Shown here piece after piece: positions 46,601 to 52,600 of a stretch of 64,000 bases of DNA. A program made the position numbers and the translations under genes. This DNA is from Gari tellinella (lineage: Eukaryota > Mollusca > Bivalvia > Cardiida > Psammobiidae): positions 15,612,154-15,676,153 of the forward strand of contig OV277874.1 of the NCBI GenBank assembly GCA_922989275.2. Reading direction: 5' to 3'. The notes below the pieces were generated by a model. The model worked only from the letters and a program-made list of their open reading frames with translations. It searched no databases and was not told where the DNA came from. The number at the start of each line of letters is the position of its first letter. Position 1 is the first letter of the stretch.

Positions 46601-49600
46601 TCTTTACTTTCAGCCTGCTTTAAGCTACACTTGCTTTGTCTATTCAATGAGCCTAAGACACTAAGACATGTATATACAAGACATGTTTTTGAATATTCTT
46701 GAAATAATTACTGTTTTATTATCAGAAAACCATGGAACAAAAGAACACCAGAACAAACAATTATCCAATAAAATATTTTTTAATTTGGTACATTTCATGG
46801 CTTGAAAAAATATTTCCTTTAGTTTGATATTATTTTGATATTTGACCTATAAATATCCTTGCTGTAGCACTGTGTCAAGTATCATAAGTGTCAAAATCAT
46901 TGTTCACCAAATTAGTGTCTAGATAATGTCTATGACACCTTATACTATTTTACTTATACTTTTCGGTGGATTACCGGGAAAAAGCAACTATAAGCAGTGG
47001 GATTATCGTCGCTCGTGCTTCTTTTATGATTTTTCCCCTTAGGGCTCCCCAAGAATCGTCTTCAATCGTGTATAATCGTTCAATTCCGGCAGTCTGTTTT
47101 GTCGCGAACCACTCAACGGAAGAACACCAATCCAATATCGGAAGTAACGACGTAATTCCGTTGACGTCAAATCAATAAATAAGTGACGTCATTGTACCGC
47201 CAACTGTCACGCACATGTGTTCGACATAAAACTTGGGGCTCAACTTGGGATAAATAATGTACTTTCGCTTTCAATTGTCAAACAATTTTGTTTAAAAAGT
47301 AGCTTAAAAGCATAAATAAATAGAATAATTGTGTTTTTTCAGTGTAAGATTGAATTTAATCCATTTCGTGAACATCAGACTGTTATATTTGCCACTCGTG
47401 AAAATATAACGTCTGATGTTCACTCAATGGATTAAATTTCGATCTTACACTGGAAAAAACAGTTATCCTCTATGTATTATTTATTTACAGTCCTAGGTTC
47501 TTGTACATGTGGCCTAATGCCAAAATCTCGGTGATGGGAGGAGAACAGGCTGCTGGTGTGTTAGCCCAGATTACCAGGGAACAGAGAAAGCGTGAAGGCA
47601 AAACGGTAGGCTTTACTAACTACAGTAAACCTCTCTATAACAACCACTAAATTGTGTCAAATATTAGGTTGTGTACGACAGGTGACTGCTTAAAGCAAGG
47701 TGACAGAAAAGCAGAAAGGACCGCTAAATTATGTTTATTATTATGTGTTTACGACAAGTGACTGCTTAAGTTAAAGCAAGGTGACAGTAAAACAGAAAGC
47801 TCCTTGAGGAGCTTTTTTTACTGTCACCTTGCTTATGCTGCCACCTATCTTTTATACAATCAATAAGCCTTTGTTGTAGTGTTTCTAGTTTTGAAAACAG
47901 GTGACTACTTAAAGCAGGTTGAAAGTAAAAGCTGAATGCGCCTTGATGGGCATTCTGCTTTACTTTCAGCCTGCTTTAAGCTGCCATCTGCAAGAACATA
48001 GAAATATTTCTTATGATACATATTCATGACTGTATAAATTGGAACTATTTTCTTGAGTGGCGGAATAAATCAAAGGCGTATTTATGGGTTAAGTGGTCAC
48101 CTATCTTCAATTCTAGAAACAGGCTATGGAGCAAAGGGTTAACATTGGTACAGTCGAAACTCAATACTTCGAACTCGCTTAAATCAATTGTACCAGTATT
48201 TCATAGGATGAATTTGGATAAGTCTCTCTTGCTTAAGTCAAACATACCTGTATTTCAAAGTTATAATGTGGCTAAGCTATAGGTATGGTTGAACCAACAT
48301 GAGTTTGAATTATCCAGTTTCGGCTGTACTTGGGTTTTTTCACTGGAAGGTGGGTTTGTGTAAATGTCTGTCTCCTGACTAACGCAGGGCTCCATATAAG
48401 AGAGAGTAAACTGCCTAAATCAAACATTTCTCACACATTTCAGCACCAAATCCTATAAAAGTTTAACTCATTCACCCCTGGAACTTTTAGTTGACAATTC
48501 CATGTACTATTAAGTCTAGTCCATGTTTCACTGCTTCCTGTTTAGGGTTGATTTTAACAATAGATTTCAATGTTTGTGGGACAAGTGTAATTCTCACAGG
48601 TACACTGTTTGTAAATGACGAGTATACTCGTCGCTAGGGTTGAATGTGTTAACAATCATACTTGGTTTTTTTCAGTGGACAGAGGAGGAAGAAAAAGCTC
48701 TTAAAGATCCTGTGATAAAACGGTTTGAGGCGGAGGGAAGCCCTTACTTCTCAAGTGCAAGGTGGGTGTGTCTAAATTCCTGGGGCCCCGTTTCATAAAA
48801 CTATGTCCGACAATTGCTGTCGTAAGTCAGATTATAAAAGTCTCAATTATTATTTATTTCTCCATCTAATCCTGTCTTGTGACTTCTCTCTGGAATCGTC
48901 TTTAAAAGACGATTCAAAAGAGATGTCACAAGACAGGATTAGATAGAGAAATCAGAAGTTAAATGCATTTTAAAGTTTTGACTTACGACCGTTTTTGTCG
49001 TACGGAGTTTTATGAAACGGGCTCTTGCTCCTGACTAACTCAGGGAGTAAACTGCATAAATACAACATTTTCTCACTCATTTCTGTACCAAATCCTATAG
49101 TGTTGCTACTCATTAGAATCATCTCGAGGAGACAATTCTAATGAGTTATTACACCATAGGGATTAATGCAGGAATAAAGATTTTAGTTTTTGAAATACTC
49201 CCCTTATCTGAAGTCCTGCTAACATAAGTAAATCTGTTATAAGCGTTCATTTAAAAAATAAAGGTTGCAGTTTAAGCCATTTCTCTATAAATATGCCTGT
49301 AATTTGTTCCTTCACCGAAGAAAATAGTTCCATTTTAAACAGTCATGAATAAAGTACTATAAGAAATTATTTTTTATATCTTAACTGTTGTGAGATGGGT
49401 AGCTTAAAGTCTTCAAAACTGGAAACAGTCTGTTTCTAGTTTTGAAAACAAGTAACTACTTAAAGTAAATAGTAATCTGTAACCATTATTGGCTCGGGCG
49501 AGCCTATATGTGATAAGTTCTGAAAGGTGTGCAGGTCTACAGTGGAGAATCTGTTATTCTTTCCCGTTTAAACGCAAACGTACGCAAACGCAAAACACTA

Positions 49601-52600
49601 AAATGTAGAAAAGAACAACTTTTGGATAATTCTGATATTTCATGTTTATCATGGTGGCAAACTGTTTGGAGCTTATCAGACGCCGGGTTACCCGGCGTCT
49701 GATCTGGCTCCAAACTGTTTGCACTGGAAATAATAGTTTTAGCGTAAACGCGTTTATTGGGAAAGAATAACACATTCTCCACTGTAGCTCCCCCTACATA
49801 AAATTCTGTCATAGGGGGTTTACATATGAGTCGTTCTCTGACAAAACCGGTCTTAATGACAAAATTTTCGATTTCTGTTTTTTTGGCTTTTGACAATATA
49901 CACGTTGTTTTGGAGGGCCTGTCAAAGTTTTAATATAAAATTCAAAACGGTTTTCAAGATATTGAACTTTTAATTACACCATATGCACTTGAGAAAACAA
50001 TCGACGACGTCGAAAACGTCATTTTGACGTTATCAATAATTTACGTAATGTACTGTGGCGAAAACGTTATTTTCTCCCCGTTTGAGTGAAACGAAACACA
50101 AACGCGATGCATTTTAACGATGACAGTTACTTGAAAATGTTGCCGATTTGTTCCAATCGAATGGCAAGCAGTTTGGAACCTGATCAGATCCTGAGTTGCT
50201 CGACGTCTGATATGGCTCCGAACTGTTTGCACTTGACCTCAGTTTGATTTATGGTGTATAAAATATATTAATCTTACTATTGAGTTGTGCATTATTAGCC
50301 ATGTTATGAGAAATTGGAATTCGGACACTCCAATAGTGCATACATGTACATGTACCTAATTGATACACTTCAGATTCAACGCAGTGTCGCCTCTGGGTTT
50401 ACTCTGCTTGTCTCTTGTCAGAATCAACATTTAATATTGCTGAAAAGAGTGCAGATCCTGATCACGCACTGCATTAGAGATGCGTCGGCTGATATTGGTT
50501 TACAACCTAAATACACTGGTTGCAGAATTTAAATGAATAAATGAATGTGTAGTGTTTACGACCCATCGACACAAGCGAGCGATGTGTAGAGCCAAAGTAC
50601 AATGCCAATGATTACATTTTTTCACTATTCGGTTTATCTGTAAACCATTTACCTCTTACTATTCATATCAAAATTAACCCAGTGCACATTTTAATGAATT
50701 AAGCCTTCACAAAAAATGGATACACTAAGTTGTTCCTTTTCTCTTCAAGAACTCTTCAACTGTATGGATTTGTAAATCTGATTAAACAGTCATTTATTGC
50801 AAACAGTGTATCGCAGACAGCTGAAAAACACAAGAGCTGTCTGATCTGGGTATAAACAGTTTCTCAGGGCATATTCGTAAAGTAATATTTATATGGTACA
50901 GGGTCAATTCATACAAATAGCAAAATTGGGACAGATTTAAAAAAATCAAACGTATCAGCGCATTTCCGAAATTGATTTATTATCCCTTTCGACTCCGTTA
51001 ACATTTTTTGAGAAATTGAGACTGAGAGCAAATGCAAACAGTGCGGACCCAGATATGCCAGCTCCTGTAGGATCTGGCTGATCACGGTGTGTACGTCTGC
51101 ACTGAGATCAACCAGCTCTGGCAGATCCGGATCTGCACTTTTTGCCATAATGATCATGGTATCTACTATCTAGTGATGTTATATTGATTGAAATTAGTTT
51201 GATTTATCTTGCCGAAATTGTAACAATATATTTCTCCAAAAGTTACTGTGAATTCTTCTGCACACGAAATCGTAATTACTATCACTTATCTGTCATTTTC
51301 ATTTTCTATCCTACTCCCTTTATTAACATATCGCCGAGCTCTCTCGTCAATGTCTATTCGGACGTCTTTTTTCTCATCATCATTATCATTTTCATCACCA
51401 TCACTTCTCGCATTCTACCCTGCCCGTTACTGCGAAGATGCTAGAGTGCTGTCTGGTCTTCTCCCAAAGTGTTCTGAGTACAGGCTTTCAAGCTCCTGAA
51501 ATATATACAATATTTGATCTATATGAAACAAAAATGAAACTAATTCTCCAATCAGATGTAATAAAAGTCATTAACTATCGTAATACCAATGTTTATATTT
51601 TAGTCAACTAGGTAAAGACATTACTTCTCCAGTACAAGTGCAAAATCAACATGATTTCTTTAAGTGTTTGTTGATATATCAAGAGAATTCTGAAACCCAA
51701 GAGAGCGACTTGACACTTGAAAATGTGAAATTCAAATGCGTATAAAAAACAAGAAAGAAACCAGAATGCACTGTGTAACTAGATCTATAGCTCTAAAAAT
51801 CCACTTTGCAAATATTAATAGATGTGCAATGAAAAGAAAAGTTGGTTTGTCGGATTTGAATCGGCGACCTGTACTAGACCGTCCGGCAGACGTAGTCGAG
51901 GGGTAAAGCACCCGCTCACGACGTCAGGGGTTGCGTGTTCGATCCCCCGCCTTCCAAGGCCTTCGGATGAGACTTTATAAATAAACCGAGGTCCGATGTA
52001 TGGGTGCTTTACACTTGGCACTAACCAGAGAACTCTTTCGATAATAAGAGTAGGGCATCGCGCTCGGGTTCTCTGTATCCGCTTCCCTCTTTTGGGCGTC
52101 CAATTAGCCCATAGATGGCAGAAACGGACGTTTCCAAACAAAACATTGTACTAGAATGCACCAGCGTATCCACTGTCAGAGCTACGAGACTTGTCGTTAA
52201 CAGCGGTTTTCAGTTATAGTTTCTTACTGGTAAACTCGAATGTCGCGACATGGCATATTTCACCATATTCACTCTCCCGCTCTGTCTATCTATATATCTC
52301 TCTCATTTTTAATCAGAACTGACACAGAATACATTTATAATTACATTTTCATCTAGAGTCTATTGACTTGCAGATAAAAAAACACTCTTTACTTACCGGG
52401 TGGGGTAGGTCTTAACTCTATGTTACAGGGCTACCATAAGTTGCTTATAAAAATCCTAAGATTGTCAAATTTGCAAGCGCGATTTAACTACGCAAACAAT
52501 TTGGATCCAGATTAGACGCCGCGTAACGTGGTGTCTGATCTGGGTCTAAACTGTTTGACACCCATGTTTCCTAAAGGAAAACGCATAAAATTCAAAATTT

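Noticed and set aside
51880..51960. Functional tRNA gene
   Set aside because: A and B boxes exist but the anticodon and acceptor stems do not form; the long attached body marks a SINE.
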